From Phyllostachys edulis (Eukaryota; Streptophyta; Magnoliopsida; Poales; Poaceae), in the NCBI GenBank assembly GCA_036346405.1, contig CM070546.1, positions 102,058,826 to 102,122,825 of the forward strand: a stretch of DNA of 64,000 nt. The letters run 5' to 3'. The notes beneath the pieces were generated by a model. The model was given only the letters and a program-made list of their open reading frames with translations, made no database searches and was not told the origin of the DNA. Shown in pieces: positions 11,156 through 23,109 of the stretch. Made by a program: the position numbers and the translations under genes. Position 1 is the first letter of the stretch; every line of letters begins with the position of its first letter.

Positions 11156-13162
11156 CAACAACTTTCGTCCTAAGTAGAGTAATCACTAAAAATAGTGAGA
11201 TTACTCCATATGAGGGATGGAAGGGGAGGAAACCTAATGTCGATTTTCTGCGAACTTGGGGGTGTTTGGCAAAGGTCAATATACCATTGCAGAAAAAGAG
11301 AAAGCTTGGACCTAAAACAATCGCTTGTATTTTTCTAGGATATGCTCATAATAGCACAGCCTATAGAATTTTAGTAGTTAGATCAGAAACTCTTGAGATT
11401 ATTGCTAACACAATAATGGAGTCTAGAGATGCTTCATTCTTTGATGATTATTTTCCTATGAGAATTGCAGGCAGTACTTCACGAATTGAGAATGTTCAAA
11501 CTGAAAATATTGAAAGTGAGAATAATCAAACTTCTGAACTTCCCACCATTTATGAACCAATATGTGATATCCCTGAGGAGGATAACAATCTAGTCACAGA
11601 AGCTCCTAGTAGGAGCAAGAGACAAAGGGTTGAGAAAACCTTTGGTGATGACTTTATTGCATACCACGTGGATGATGTGTCAAAGACTCTTTCAGAGGCT
11701 TATCCATCTTCTGATGCTGAGTATTGGAAAGAAGCAGCCCGTAGCGAGATGGACTCTATCATGGCTAACGTGACCTGGGAGATCACTGATCGTCTTATCG
11801 GGTGCAAACCTATAGGATGTAAGTGGATCTTTAAAAAGAAACTAAGGCCTGATGGTACTATTGAGAAGTACAAGGCAAGACTTGTGGTTAAGGGTTACAC
11901 CCAGAAAGAGGGAGAAGATTTCTTTGATACCTATTCTTCTGTCATCAGACTAACCACCATCAGAGTGCTCCTTACGTTAGCATCTTCCTATGGTCTACAT
12001 GTCCATCAAATGGACGTAAAGACAGCTTTTCTTAATAGAGAGTTGGAGAAAAAAAATCTATATGGATCAACTGGATGGTTTTGTGATTTCTGGACAGGAA
12101 AATAAGGTATGCAGATTATTGAAATCCTTATATGGTCTAAAGCAAGCACCTAAACAATGGCACGATAACTTTGATAAAACTTTGACATCTGCTGGTTTTG
12201 TTGTGAATGAAACTGATAAATGTGCATATTATCGTTATGGTGGGGGTCAAGGAGTGATCTTGTGCCTGTATGTGGACGACATACTTATATTTGGAACAAA
12301 CACTACCGTAATTGACGAGATCAAATCTTTCTTATCTCGATGCTTTGATATTAAAGATTTAGGAGAGACAGATGTCATTCTGAATATTAAATTGATCAAG
12401 AACGAGGATGTTATCACTTTGAACCAATCTCATTATGTTGAGAAAATCTTAAGCCGTTTTGGCTATGAGAATTGTAAAATTTCTCTAACGCCCTATGATG
12501 CGAGCATTAAGCTTTGAAAGAACCAAGGGCCAGGAAACGATCAATTAAGATATTCACAAATTATTGGGTCACTCATGTATTTAGCTGGTGCCATAAGACC
12601 TGACATTTCATTTGCTGTGAGCAAATTAAGTCAGTTTACATCTAACCTAGGAGATGATCACTGGGAGGCACTTGAAAGAGTGTTGCGTTACTTGAAAGGC
12701 ACACCATCTCTTGGAATTACTTATATTGGATATCCTTCTATATTAAAAGGATACAGTGATTCCAATTGGATCTCTGATGCGGATGAGATCAAAGCTACAA
12801 TTGACTATGTGTTCACTTTAGCTGGTGCTGTAGTTTCATGGAGGCCTTGCAAACAGACCATATTGATGAGGTCAACCATGAAAATAGAACTTGTAGCACT
12901 TGACACAACCACTGTTGAGGCTGAATGGCTGAGAGAAATTCTGTTGGACTTGCCATTGGTTGAGAAACCAATACCGGTATTCCTGATGTATTGTGATAAT
13001 CAAGCAGTGTTGGCTAAAGTCACAAGTACCAAGGATAATATGAAGTCCTCCAGACATGTGAAGCGTAGGCTTAAATCTGTCAAAAAATTGAGAAACTCTG
13101 GAGTGATTGCTGTGAATTATATTCGCATTGAGAAAAATCTAACCCTTTTACAAAGGGGTTAG
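11134..13162 (+). pseudogene. Copia reverse transcriptase and RNase H, broken
   Basis: Three frames together cover the end of integrase, RT and RNase H. RT motifs include PIGCKWIFKKKLRPDGTIEK, HQMDVKTAFLNREL, SLYGLKQAPKQWHDNFDK and the catalytic LYVDDILIFG near 12270. One extra base in a run of A near 12050 shifts the frame between AFLNREL and the following segment. RNase H appears in YSDSNWISDAD and the CDNQAV segment near 12995; the usual terminal ADIFTKPL is absent. A stop separates the RT and RNase H blocks near 12517. The layout is standard Copia. Confidence 0.85.
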
Positions 13163-13825
13163 CACAGAAAACGATTCCAGTTGCATCTATGGACATGGGA
13201 ATAATGCCCATTTGAGTTTCATCACAATGGTAACCCATACCTTCTTGATCGGAGATCTCGTGACTTAGGCAATGGGGAGATCTCGTGACTTAGGTAATGG
13301 GGAGATCTCGTGACTTAGGCAATGGAAAAAACAAGTTGATGTTGTAACAATAGAGTACATATTCATTGAACACATGTCCTAATAGATAAATTACTCTCGA
13401 TTGTATGGAAGGTTGGCATAAAGCCTTAACATATTCTGTTGTCCAAATGAGGAAAAGGTATTAGACTGCAAGATATCTAGAAAGAATATACCTACTTGGG
13501 CCTAACTGTGTGGTCACTGTTCACGAGAACAGGGCATTCTCTAGAAAGCTCATGAGTAGATAAGGGAGCATGACCATATAACGCTCTGTTCAGACGTGGT
13601 TCATTGGCAGCCTAGTATTAGTTGAGATTTCAGGTGATGTCTGATCACGAAAAGCCGTGAATTCAAGGTATAGTCCATTCATCAGCTATGAGAAGATGAA
13701 TCTTGTCATTCTAGGTGCAAGTTCAACTCGTATGAGACTTACACTAAAAGACTAGTATATTAACAGTACTTCAGCACAATGTCTTGGACATCTTTTTGCT
13801 TCTTGCTTTGGAATTAGTGGGGGAT
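13163..13825 (+). other. Copia 3' untranslated internal region and polypurine tract
   Basis: Non-coding sequence between RNase H and the right LTR. The last bases, gaattagtgggggatt just before 13826, are the polypurine tract that primes plus-strand synthesis. Confidence 0.65.
13251..13325. repeat. 26-bp tandem repeat, three copies
   Basis: The unit ggagatctcgtgacttaggc plus aatggg is repeated three times with one base change (ggtaat in copy 2). It lies in the 3' non-coding part of the Copia element. Confidence 0.85.
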
Positions 13826-14133
13826 TGTTGGAAATTGGCCTATATGAGTGAGGCCCATTTTCTATAATTACAAAGCATGTATGGTTTAGTACAATATTGC
13901 TAAGGCAAGGTGGAGATGACTAATATATAAGGTGGAGTCCTTGCCACTCTTTGAAACATGTGACACATGGATAAGGGTGGCATGAGGAGGGTTTTGGCTA
14001 AACACGCACGCACGCACGCATGTGCTTATTCGTGTATTTTCACGTGGAAAATTGCGTGACTTGCGACGCGCGACCTTGCTGTGACTTGGCGCACCACTTG
14101 GCAGACCAAGTCCACCTTATTTTTGTTGAACCA

Positions 14134-14174
<41 letters not shown>

Positions 14175-14797
14175 GAATGAGATTAAAATGTTTGAATTTG
14201 AGACTTTATTGGGTGTTAATGATAGGCAGTTACAAGTGGGTAAATGGCTGGTTAAATTTGTTAGTTATTAGTGAGTACATGACTGTTTAATCAGGTTGGT
14301 TCACAGTCTGCATCTCTATATATATGCCTGGAGACGTCCAGAGCATAGTGCGTAGAACCACTGCTTCCTTTTCTTCTTTTCTTCTTTCTGCAAACCTGTG
14401 TTGTTGTATTGCACCGTCTAAACCTCGTCGACTCCTCTTCTCGGTGTGCACCGTGAAAAAGAGGAGCAGTATCTCTGAGCTGTTGCTGCCGTGAAGACCT
14501 GTACGGGGGCGGCAATAAGGTTTTTAGGCAGCACACATCTGTGCGACCGCTCGCTTTGCTGATTCATTTGTGTTTCTGCACTACATCGAGTCTACGTCTG
14601 CGCTGCTTCCTGTCCTTCATCGAACCCATTAGTAAGTCTTTCGTGTGACTGATTGACTTGTTTACATTCTGTTTTTGTATATATTGCGAAGTACAATGAG
14701 TTGTCTGCTGTTAGTACTGATTTATGCATCATTAGTCATTTGCGATCTTTGTCTTCTATTAAAATATAGAATTAAAATATTGCCCTCATTTTCAACA
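13826..14797 (+). repeat. Right LTR of the Copia element, 972 bp
   Basis: TGTTGGAAATTGG to TTTTCAACA, followed by the target duplication TGCAA. It contains a (CT)16 run at 14139-14170 that is much shorter in the left LTR, and a TATATATA box at 14317-14324. Confidence 0.9.
14317..14324 (+). promoter_or_regulatory. Copia LTR TATA box
   Basis: TATATATA in the context catctctatatatatgcctg, conserved in the left LTR, upstream of the presumed transcript start. Confidence 0.5.
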
Positions 14798-14802
14798 TGC
14801 AA

Positions 14803-15020
14803 TACATACATTTTAGAAAAATTGGTAAAATAATCTCTCATCAACTTTGATCATGGAAAAAATCATTACATTAACCAAATTTGTGTTCTAATTTTCCAAC
14901 ACTCAAATTTGACAACCTAATTTTACAACCAAATCTAAAATCAAGAAATCTAAGAGCTGCAGCTCTTCCTTGGCAAATGTGCTGTTCGGATGGGTGGGGT
15001 GGAGGCACCCAGGTGTAAAA
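14803..15020. other. Spacer between Copia element and first Helitron
   Basis: AT-rich, no gene seen. It ends gtgtaaaa, supplying the A that precedes a Helitron insertion. Confidence 0.5.
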
Positions 15021-15025
15021 TCTTT

Positions 15026-15034
15026 ATATATAAA
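15026..15034 (+). promoter_or_regulatory. TATA box at the 5' end of Helitron 1
   Basis: The first bases of the element contain TATATATAAAAGAGG, a good plant TATA box. The homologous position in Helitron 2 has TATAAATAGAGG. It could drive transcription through the captured exons, which face the same way. Confidence 0.4.
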
Positions 15035-15194
15035 AGAGGGCTGATTTCGGTCGACGGGAGGCTGGACACGTCATCCTTTTTTCGCAGCCTGTCCGATCCG
15101 AATGCGATTGGCTTCTCGTCGTTCGATTCATGGCACGCGTTCTTCGCGCTCGCCGTTCTGCCGTCGTCGGCACGCACGTGCCCGATCGGTGGTT

Positions 15195-16434
15195 TTAATT
15201 TACCGCAGCTGCTCGCCGGCTCGACGTGCGCGTCGAGGCCGTGGCGTTTAGGAGCTTCGTTGCTTTATCCTCTCCGCCGCTCGGTCTTGGTTCTCTCGCC
15301 TCGGCAATGACCCTGCTCCATTCCTGCCCGCAAGCGGCGGCGGCGGCCCTCCTCATCCACGCCTCCCACGAAACACGTCGCCGCGAGATCACGGAGCTTA
15401 GCCTCCCGACGACGGCTACGACTACCTCCGCGATGAAGCTTTGCCGTGGCGCCGCCCAGCTTCTCCCATCGCCCACCGTCTCAATCACTGTTCCTCGTCG
15501 TCCTTCCCACCTGAGAACCAAGGGAGCGCGCGCCGCCGCCGCGTTTGTCGATTGATCCTTTCACGGTGTGCCGACCTCGCCTCGATCTCTTCCACGGACC
15601 ACCGGGCGGCGAGGCGATCCGCAAGCGGCGAAGCGGCGGCCTCCTCGACAACTGTTTTGCGTCGGTGGTAAGTGAGAATGTCGATTTCTTTATGGGAGGT
15701 GAGGAGATGAGATCGCAACCGATCTCAGATCTGCCCGAGCTAATGCTTGACTTCACGTCTTGAGCGGGCCCTCCCTTCGGGCATGCTCGGGCGGCCACCC
15801 GAGCTCCCCTCCAGCTGGACACCTCCCTCTCCGAGGCAGCAATCAGCATCCATGGCACCGCCCACTGGCGTCCGGCGAGATAGCCGCGAGGAGGAGGAGC
15901 TCCCGACCTGGCGACTTGCCGAGTGACCTCGTGGGCGGTGGGCTTTACTGGGCTTGGCCGGCCGGCCCATTGGTCCTCACACATATAGCCTCCTCGTTTT
16001 CATGGGGCCAGTACTCCTCAATCCTCCCAAGTTCCTCTAACCCTAAGTCCCTAACCAAGCGGGCAGCACCGGCTGGCGAGGCAAGGCCGCAAGGACGAGG
16101 CGAGGCGCGGTGACCAGGGAGCAAGGGCGTGCGGCACGCAGCGGCAAGGGGGCAAGGGCGAGGCGAGGCACGGCGGCCAGTGGGCAAGGGCGCGCAACGG
16201 CTCCCACCTCCCAGGGCGCGCGGCGAGCAGCGGCAGGTGAGGCGAGGCGAGGTGTGGGCGGCAGGCATGCGACGGCGGCGGCCGACGGGCGAGGCAAGGC
16301 GCGGAGGCCAGGGGGCAAGGGCGAGGCGAGGCGCGGTGGCCAGCTCAGTCCCAGCCCCTAGGGTGCGCGCCAGCAGCAGAGCAGCTCCCAGCCTCCCAGG
16401 GTGCTCGGCGGCCAGCTCCTTTGATTTGTTTTGA
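15195..16434. other. GC-rich low-complexity region in Helitron 1
   Basis: This region is far richer in G and C than its surroundings. From about 16060 to 16420 it is a purine-rich, imperfect repeat built on gggcaagggcgaggcgaggc and cggcggccag. Open frames exist on both strands because stop codons are rare in such sequence. I recognise no protein. It may be captured promoter or 5' UTR sequence. Confidence 0.5.
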
Positions 16435-17045
16435 CCACACGATTACTGCTATTACAAAGTGCCACAATTTTGAATTGAGCCTGGTGATAGTAATTACTGA
16501 ACTGTGCTTTTTATACGGCTATGCATCAAATGTTGCTCCTGAACAGACAAATATGGTGGTTATATATTGGTGCCATCTAAAACGTTTATCTACCATCAAA
16601 GTGGCTAGACTTATTCATATGATGCCCTTTATTGTTAATCTACATCCATCACCTTAGTTGAAAACCTCTGGGTGAAGTATATGTAGTCTGAAAATCTCCA
16701 GTGGAGTTAATACAAGAAGTGACTTTGTCGATCTTCCCATCTTTGTTGAAAAGAGCTCCTGATTTATCTGAGTATGATAAAAATATTAATGTCCAAAGTC
16801 CAAAGATCAGAAACTTGCCGATGTTCCCTATGCCATCAAAAGAAAAAGATTTAAGGAAAATAAATAGATTTAGCCTGTGCAGAAATTTTGTGCACATGCT
16901 TTGATTGCTTTCAGCTAGATGTAAATCATTATTTAAAAGCTAATGTAGATACATGGAGGAATGTCAGGTTACTAATTTCAACCGTATTCTGTCTGTTTGT
17001 GCAACTTGTGATTGATGAGCTAATATATTGCATCATCCTTTTCAG

Positions 17046-17560
17046 GAGGAAACATTAGACAGGAACTATATTATATGCTCAAAAAGGAAAAGGATGTTTA
17101 CTTCTCCTTTGGAAGCGTCCAGGACCATGGGGTCAGCAAAGCCAGGCAGGGAATGCACTCATCAAAGTTTTGCCTAAACATTGGTGGGGACACCCCTTCT
17201 TCCAATCGTCTGTTTGATGCCATAGTAAGCCACTGTGTCCCTGTTATCATCAGTGATGACATAGAGCTCCCTTACGAGGATGTATTAGATTATTCCAAAT
17301 TCTCCATCTTCGTTCGTTCGTCTGATGCTGTCAAAGAGGGTTATTTGATGAGGCTGACTAGAGGTGTAAGCAAGCATCAATGGACAAGGATGTGGAAGAG
17401 GCTCAAAGAGGTTGATAAACATTTTGAGTATCAGTACCCATTTCAGAAGGATGATGCAGTCCAGATGATGTGGCAAGCATTGGCTAGAAAGGTGCCGGCG
17501 ATCCGGCTGAAGGCGCATAGGACTCGAAGATTTTCGAGATCGAACAGAGGAAGAAAATAA
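17046..17560 (+). pseudogene. Captured last exon of a GT47 exostosin-type glycosyltransferase
   Basis: An acceptor (ccttttcag) precedes an open reading frame beginning GNIRQELYYMLKKEKDV. It continues with SSKFCLNIGGDTPSSNRLFD, AIVSHCVPVIISDDIELPYE and DYSKFSIFVRSSDAVKEGY to a natural stop after RFSRSNRGRK. These are the C-terminal motifs of plant exostosin-family GT47 enzymes, close to ARAD-type arabinosyltransferases, which are type II Golgi membrane proteins of cell-wall synthesis. Only this exon is present: no N-terminal anchor or first half of the catalytic domain is seen. It is open throughout its 171 codons, suggesting recent capture. Confidence 0.8.
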
Positions 17561-18223
17561 ACAGGAAGGCGGTGTATGTCTCTTGTCCCTGGGCTAATCT
17601 AACATAGCATTTCACTGACCATCAGTTGCATATGTCATATGTGGGTCCATGAACAAAAATCAGATTGGAATGAAGGAACAGTGTAATGTAAGAAGATTCA
17701 GTTGGCTGTTGGTTATTCCATAGAAAAAGGACTGATAACTTAGGATTTGTTGGTCCAGTTGAATTGTATATTGGCAAGGCAAAGGCTTATTGTTTTTGTA
17801 ACATTTTTAGAGTAAATTATAAAAGAGGGAGGCAAAGTTACGCTATTTCTGAACTTAATGTGATCAAACAGCATTAGTCTTGGTCATATAGCAGGTTTAA
17901 GCTGTCCTATGTATTCACTCATTTTTCCCATCCTTTTTTTTTGCTGTTGGCACATCATGTCTCCGAGGAAGAAATACAGGATACAAAACGTCGCACCAAG
18001 GTGGCAATAAGACAGGAAAAAGCTCCAATAGTAAGTGTCTATTCATAAATTGTTGAGTAAGCTTCATTTGTAAGGTATTTTTCTATGCCTATCTTCATCT
18101 TCATATGTTCGCATGTGGATTGTAGTTATTGACTTCATTTAGTGTTATATACTCTAATTAGTGTGATTACAATATAATTTGTTTATTGAGTATGCTTGTG
18201 TGCTTGCGTCTGGATGGGTGCAG

Positions 18224-18711
18224 GGGGTGGGGGTCAGGTCGTGCACACAAGTTGGTCGAGTCACTTCAGCAGAGGTTTCCAAGTGTTTCAAAGTCTCAAC
18301 TGAAAAGTAAAGTGAGGAGATATCTGACTTTGTTGATAATCACTGGCAGGTCAGAATGCTTTCACACTCAAGCACACCGTGCATGATTATCGTTGTTTTT
18401 GTGTTAGCAGTGTGATTACTAGCTGAGGACACTCAAGGACAAAATAATGTATTTAAGATTATCGTTGTTTTTGTGTTAGCTGCTCTTGTTTCTCTGCAGG
18501 TCAAGAAAGAGGTTCTTGACAAGCTTGGCTTAAATTACTCACCTGGTACTCAACTTGATATTCTTTTGTCAGTAGTAACCTTGCATCGTTATCCTTAACA
18601 ACCGCTAACCATGTTTCTTGTTTTTCAGTGTATTCCAAAAAGCCCAAAGAAATAGCCATGTATTTCTCAAAGCGGTGTCCTAGATTTATCAATCAGTATT
18701 GTACACCTTAG
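18224..18711 (+). pseudogene. Captured 3' exons of CAF-1 large subunit (FAS1-like)
   Basis: Three exons: 18224-18349 (KLVESLQQRFPSVSKSQLKS, then after a one-base shift ISDFVDNHWQ), 18500-18545 (VKKEVLDKLGL) and 18629-18711 (YSKKPKEIAMYFSKRCP to a stop). A VR-x-ISDFVDN-x-WQVKKEVL-x-KLGL string followed by FSKRC near the C terminus is the signature I know from plant FAS1, the p150-like subunit of chromatin assembly factor 1 that deposits H3-H4 behind the replication fork. The frameshift in exon 1 shows decay. Splice sites remain: the donor at 18350 (gtcag), acceptor cag at 18497-18499, and acceptor cag at 18626-18628. Confidence 0.65.
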
Positions 18712-19261
18712 ACTAAAAGAGTAGCCTCCTTTAATTGCTTTTGATTATTATGGTTACATTTGTATATTGTTGTTGATAATTGGTAATATTCCAAGAGAGG
18801 TGGTCACAGCAAATTGGGCCAGAATGCTGTGGCGTATTCAATTGCATTAGATTTGTACGGTTGGCGCTATCCCTCATCAAGATTTGGTGGTGCACCTAAT
18901 TAAGTTTTTTTCTCACATTGACCATCTCTTAGCTGTCTTCATATTTTACACTTGTATTAATGTAACTTACCACACTTTTTATCATGGGAAATAAAGAAGG
19001 AACTGCACAGTAATTAATAAATTGTGTTGCTTATTCTCAAAACCAGATCGAAGATAGGTTGAACTGATAAAACGGTGATATACCAACTAACATCTTAATT
19101 TGCAACCTAAACTGACTAGAGACTTTTGTATATTTTGCTTTGACTTGTTTTTTTGTGTGTTTCCTACCCCGTTCAGTCAGTTCGTAGTGAAGGTGTTTCG
19201 CTGACAGCAACTTTATAGAAAGGTGCTTTGACTTCTTTGCATGAAATGTTTAGTCTTGTGC

Positions 19262-19385
19262 TGTGAGCAAAGCCCTTTCGGATAGAGCATTGCATAGAAT
19301 GATTAGACTTATCCCGATGAGTTTAGGAGGGGAAGGCTATCTTAACTTCATGGGAAATGAGTTTGTACATCCCTGTGAGATTCGA
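19262..19385 (+). pseudogene. Captured exon of starch-branching enzyme
   Basis: The frame reads DRALHRMIRLIPMSL then GGEGYLNFMGNEF and VHP. Plant 1,4-alpha-glucan branching enzymes have DRG-ALHKMI followed by GGEGYLNFMGNEFGHPEW in the GH13 catalytic domain. This enzyme makes the alpha-1,6 branches of amylopectin in plastids. Here the conserved G of NEFGHP is V and the frame is lost soon after. Only part of one exon is present. Confidence 0.75.
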
Positions 19386-20047
19386 CCACTTTGTTGCATA
19401 TTGTCTTGTTTGAATCTTAAAGAAACTTTCCTTTCACAATTATCTTGTCAAATCTCTTTTTACTATGTTTCAGAAACCAGTTTTACATAGAGAACACCGG
19501 AAACAGCACAGCACATAGAAACCCGAAGAGCAGCTGAGTGCAGAGAAGCTGGAAGGAGAGGTGCTTGAACAAATAGAATTGTATTTTAGGTTGTTCCTAC
19601 CATTCCTTTAAATTTACTGGAAACATATACCTCTATTCATAGTTGCTGCTAGGTCCACTACTTACATTTTCCCATTTTTTGCAATAAAATAGTTTTTGCG
19701 CAGACCCATTCTTGAGGCATCAGATGAATGAGGAGGTCTCGGTTCCATTGAACATTATCACCACAGTTAACAGACCCATTCTGGAATTCCTTAGCTTCGA
19801 ACTTTTTTAACTACTTTAAATACTTTAGATACTTATTGTTGTATCATCTAATATATTTCTACCTTTTCCTGCTCTACCATGTTTTGATTCCTCACGAGGT
19901 AGATGCATGATCTCTCAAATTAATATATCAGATGGACAGAGGCAGATCAGATTTTGCTACACTTTGACCACACAGATGTATATCATAGCATTTCCTATAT
20001 AATTTTTTAGCGTAATTTGTGTGCATGATACTATTGCAACATATATT

Positions 20048-20066
20048 TATATATATATATATATAC
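20048..20066. repeat. Short AT microsatellite near the Helitron 1 3' end
   Basis: A run of tatata followed by cacac, in the same position as the long (AT)n run in Helitron 2. Confidence 0.7.
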
Positions 20067-20111
20067 ACACGAAACTCCTAAGTTGTGGTCATACATGAGA
20101 TTTTCTTTTTT

Positions 20112-20141
20112 GCCCGCGGCAACGCCCGGGTTTCCCGCTAG
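20112..20141 (+). other. Helitron 1 3' terminus
   Basis: gcccgcggcaacgcccgggt then ttcccgCTAG. An imperfect hairpin followed by CTRR is the Helitron termination signal. The next base is T, which is also the first base of Helitron 2. Confidence 0.75.
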
Positions 20142-20149
20142 TCCTTCGG

Positions 20150-20158
20150 TATAAATAG
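20150..20158 (+). promoter_or_regulatory. TATA box at the 5' end of Helitron 2
   Basis: TATAAATAG lies within 20 bases of the element's 5' end, in the same place as the TATA box of Helitron 1. Confidence 0.4.
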
Positions 20159-21489
20159 AGGCAGAAAGGAGCGAAGGAGAGACGGGACACGTCATTGTTT
20201 TTTTTGTGCCGTCGGATCATGTTTGGGTAGCTTGTCCGTCGTCCGATTTGTCTGTCGATTTCGTCTTCGCGTTCGCTTCCGCAGCTTGGCATCTGTTCGA
20301 TTCGTTTCGGCTCATCTTGTCGTTGTTAGATCACCTCATGCGATCTCTGTCTCCTCGCGAATCAGCGAGCCCCGTTAGATGCGTTGCACGTTGGTTGTGC
20401 CATTCGATCGACGCGGACATCGCGTTCGCTCGCCCTTGGTTGCCGTGTGTGCTCCTGATTATTTCGCGTCCGCGCAGCTCTAGAGTCTAGACCCATCCGT
20501 CCACGGTCCACCCCTTCTTCGTCTCCCTCGGTTTCTTCTCCACTCTTCGCCTCTTCACCGCTCCACCGCTTCTTCGTCTCCCTCGGTTCCTTCTCCACTC
20601 TTCGCCTCTTGATCGCTTCATACCCCGGTTTTTCGCATCCCTCATTTTCTTCTCCAATCTTCGCCGTTCTTGCGCTGCGCACGCTGTGTTCTCATGGTTC
20701 TAACTGCTTCCTTTTCTCTTGAGTGCTTCTGGTTTGTTGTTTAGTTCGCCCAATAAGTTCCTGCTTTCTTCTTGCCTGCGTCTTCTCCGTTCTTTCGCTT
20801 GCTTTTCATCCTGACGAGTCCGATGTGCTTGCTTTGCCTACTCGTTACGCTTTAGATTTGGGTATTTCTTTTTGTTTTCCGTCGTTCTTGTCTTGTCGGC
20901 CCGCATGCGTAGACACTGACAACCGACTTTGTTATATATGCTCTGATTTTATAGGTTCCCTACATGAGATTGGGTCCATCGTAAACATACTTTGCCTATC
21001 GATTTGATGCTATCTTCAGAAAATTATCTATGGTGTACTTCATAGGATCGAGGAAGTACCTTGAGCTGAATTATGAACTCTAGTGGGTATGGAACTGAAA
21101 AAACATTAGGATCACAAGTGAAAGAAATTCTGTCTGAAGAGTGCTGGTGTGTCAAGAGTTTAGTTCTTTTCCTTGAGCATATTTCTTTTCCCAAGCACAG
21201 AAATTTCGAGTTTGCTATCTTCATAAAAGATTGACTCGATACTAGCTCCGTGTATTGAGTGATTGACTCGATACTAGCTCCTGTATTGAGTTTTTTCTCT
21301 CCAAGTTCGAAGGTTTTAGCTTTTTGGACATGTCCAATTTCATCTGTAGAGATTGTTGCCAGGAGTCCATAGTCCACACTCGGATGGAATATTGGAGCAG
21401 TAGGCACCAAACTCGTCCGGATTGTGTGAAAATGCAATACAGCTTGTAACAAGTAACACGAAGCTCTCATCTGGTAACGTCATTGTGAA

Positions 21490-22188
21490 GTTGTTCTGGA
21501 GCTTGGAGTGCATCCTTTGAGACTGGAAGTACCAAAGTCTGTTCTAGAGAATTTGCTGGGCATGCAGATGGTAGGCGATCCTAATCTAAACTTTGGGGCA
21601 TTTCCGCAGCCATTCTGCAACCAGAGTGTGGTTTCATTTCAGACAAGCGCGACAACTAGCGGCTCAGGAGGCATGCCAGTGTACCTGGATTGTTCCAGTG
21701 GGATGGACACCAATATGGGGATGTTGAGCACCACACTTTCAATGCCTACCTCAACAAGTTCATCCAATATGATTGCTGATTCTGGGCAGAACCTCAAATA
21801 TGGAGGACCGCTGGTTGCAGATTGGTCATATCTTGAGCTCCAGCTGCTGAAAGATGGCCTCAAGAAGTAAGCTATTTCCACTTTTATGACTGTTATCATA
21901 TGCAAATACAGAACTTGTGGTCTCTATTGTTGAACTTTATCCTACAACTGGGCCCAATAGACGGATATTTTAGTTTTTGCTAGCGTAAAGCTTTTCTATG
22001 TCTTGTTGAAAGTTTGCATTCATTGGTTCACCCCTCAAGTGTATACTTACTTTGTTTTCTTTGGTGTACCAATGATGAATACTCTCAGATATGTAAATGA
22101 ACAAGACATTATGAAGTATATAAAGATAGCAACTTCATTACCAACCAAGACAGTGAGAGATGTTGCGATGAGGTGGCAATGGTTAGGG
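21490..22188 (+). pseudogene. Captured exons of a DUF3755 (SANT-like) plant protein
   Basis: Exon one (about 21490-21866) contains SGSGGMPVYLDCSSGMDTN, SSNMIADSGQNLKYGGPLV and ADWSYLELQLLKDGLKK. Exon two (22089-22188) contains YVNEQDIMKYIKIATSLP and TKTVRDVAMRWQWLG. This matches my knowledge of DUF3755 proteins, in which ADWS-xx-E-xxxL-xxGL, EPxIMKYIKIAxxLPxKTVRDVA and RCxWM form a MYB/SANT-like fold of unknown nuclear role. Donor gtaagc at 21867 and acceptor tctcag at 22083-22088 are intact. The usual RCQWM is RWQWL. N-terminal and C-terminal exons are missing. Confidence 0.7.
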
Positions 22189-23109
22189 GTAAGCAATCTC
22201 TAATCTGTACATACTCTGTAAGCTCATTTCTACCGAAAATCTGCATTCCTTTTTTTTCTTCTGATTACAAGGATGTCATCTGTTTGAGGTGTGTTCCTTG
22301 GGGAGTGCTACATCAGTAAATAGTACATGCCCAACAAAGGGCCAGCTGCTTATTTAGTTCTGAACACTAAAAAGATACAAACTTTACGTGAAATGTCCAT
22401 ACACAGTTGACAATTTCCTTGGGTACAACCGTACACGCAGATTTGGTTCCCTTTTCTCCTTGAGCAGTTTTTGGATGGGACATGCTAAAGCTGGTATTGC
22501 ATCTCAAGATTGATCTGAATATAGTAGTATGAGTGATAGATGCACTTATTCTCAATGTGTGCATATCCTATGACGAGTGATAGATGCACTATTCTATGTA
22601 TATATGAATTAGCATTTAAGCATTTTAGACCATGATCGTAGTGAGTCATGAGTTGCCAATCAGTGTATCCTTTTGGCCTGTTATTCTATTGTTCTGTGTT
22701 TGTATTGCCAAAAAGGAAAGGTATATCGAAAGACAGTATGTTCTTATTTCCTAACAAAACATGTATACATCATCTGGCCACTGTTCCACCTTTTCAGCTC
22801 AATATATTTATTATTTACAACAGCTGAATTGCTATTACTTGCTTGAGCTTATTAATTGATCAATGATTCTGTACTATAGAAAACTAAAGTATGATTCCTT
22901 TTTGGTCCTATATTGTTTGTGATGAACCAAAATGTGCTTTATGTTCTTCGAAATTTTGTTGAAAATATAACTAGCTAAATAGCAGAGGCTAGCATATAGA
23001 CACACTATACTTAGCTGTATCTCTTACTATTTTGTTACTCGCCTTATCTCTTCTCTTGTCCTACCGGGTTTTAACATCCTTGCGTTTCCTTTCTATTTCG
23101 TTACTCTTT

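Larger units (their letters stand above)
5544..14797 (+). mobile_element. Complete decayed Copia LTR retrotransposon
   Basis: Direct LTRs begin TGTTGGAAATT and end TTTTCAACA. They flank gag, protease, integrase, RT and RNase H in Copia order. The element is bounded by TGCAA duplications at 5539-5543 and 14798-14802. Internal sequence spans 9041-13825. Every coding module has stops or frameshifts, so it cannot move by itself. The left LTR is split by a later solo LTR. The sequence after the left LTR (ttcgagaaacc) is not the usual TGGTATCAGAGC methionine-tRNA binding site. Confidence 0.9.
15021..20141 (+). mobile_element. Helitron 1, non-autonomous, gene-capturing
   Basis: It starts TCTTTATATATAAAAGAGG after an A and ends with a GC-rich hairpin region (gcccgcggcaacgcccgggt) and the terminal CTAG. 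Both ends match Helitron 2, which follows without a gap; the last ~280 bases before each 3' end align closely. There are no terminal inverted repeats and no target duplication, as expected. I see no Rep/helicase coding region. It carries + strand exons of three unrelated host genes. Confidence 0.8.

Noticed and set aside
15195..16434. Overlapping 100-170 codon frames on both strands
   Set aside because: GC-rich low-complexity DNA lacks stop codons by chance; no domain was recognised.
21024..21470. 148-codon - strand ORF in Helitron 2
   Set aside because: No recognisable motif, no matching exon structure, and the neighbouring cargo is on +.
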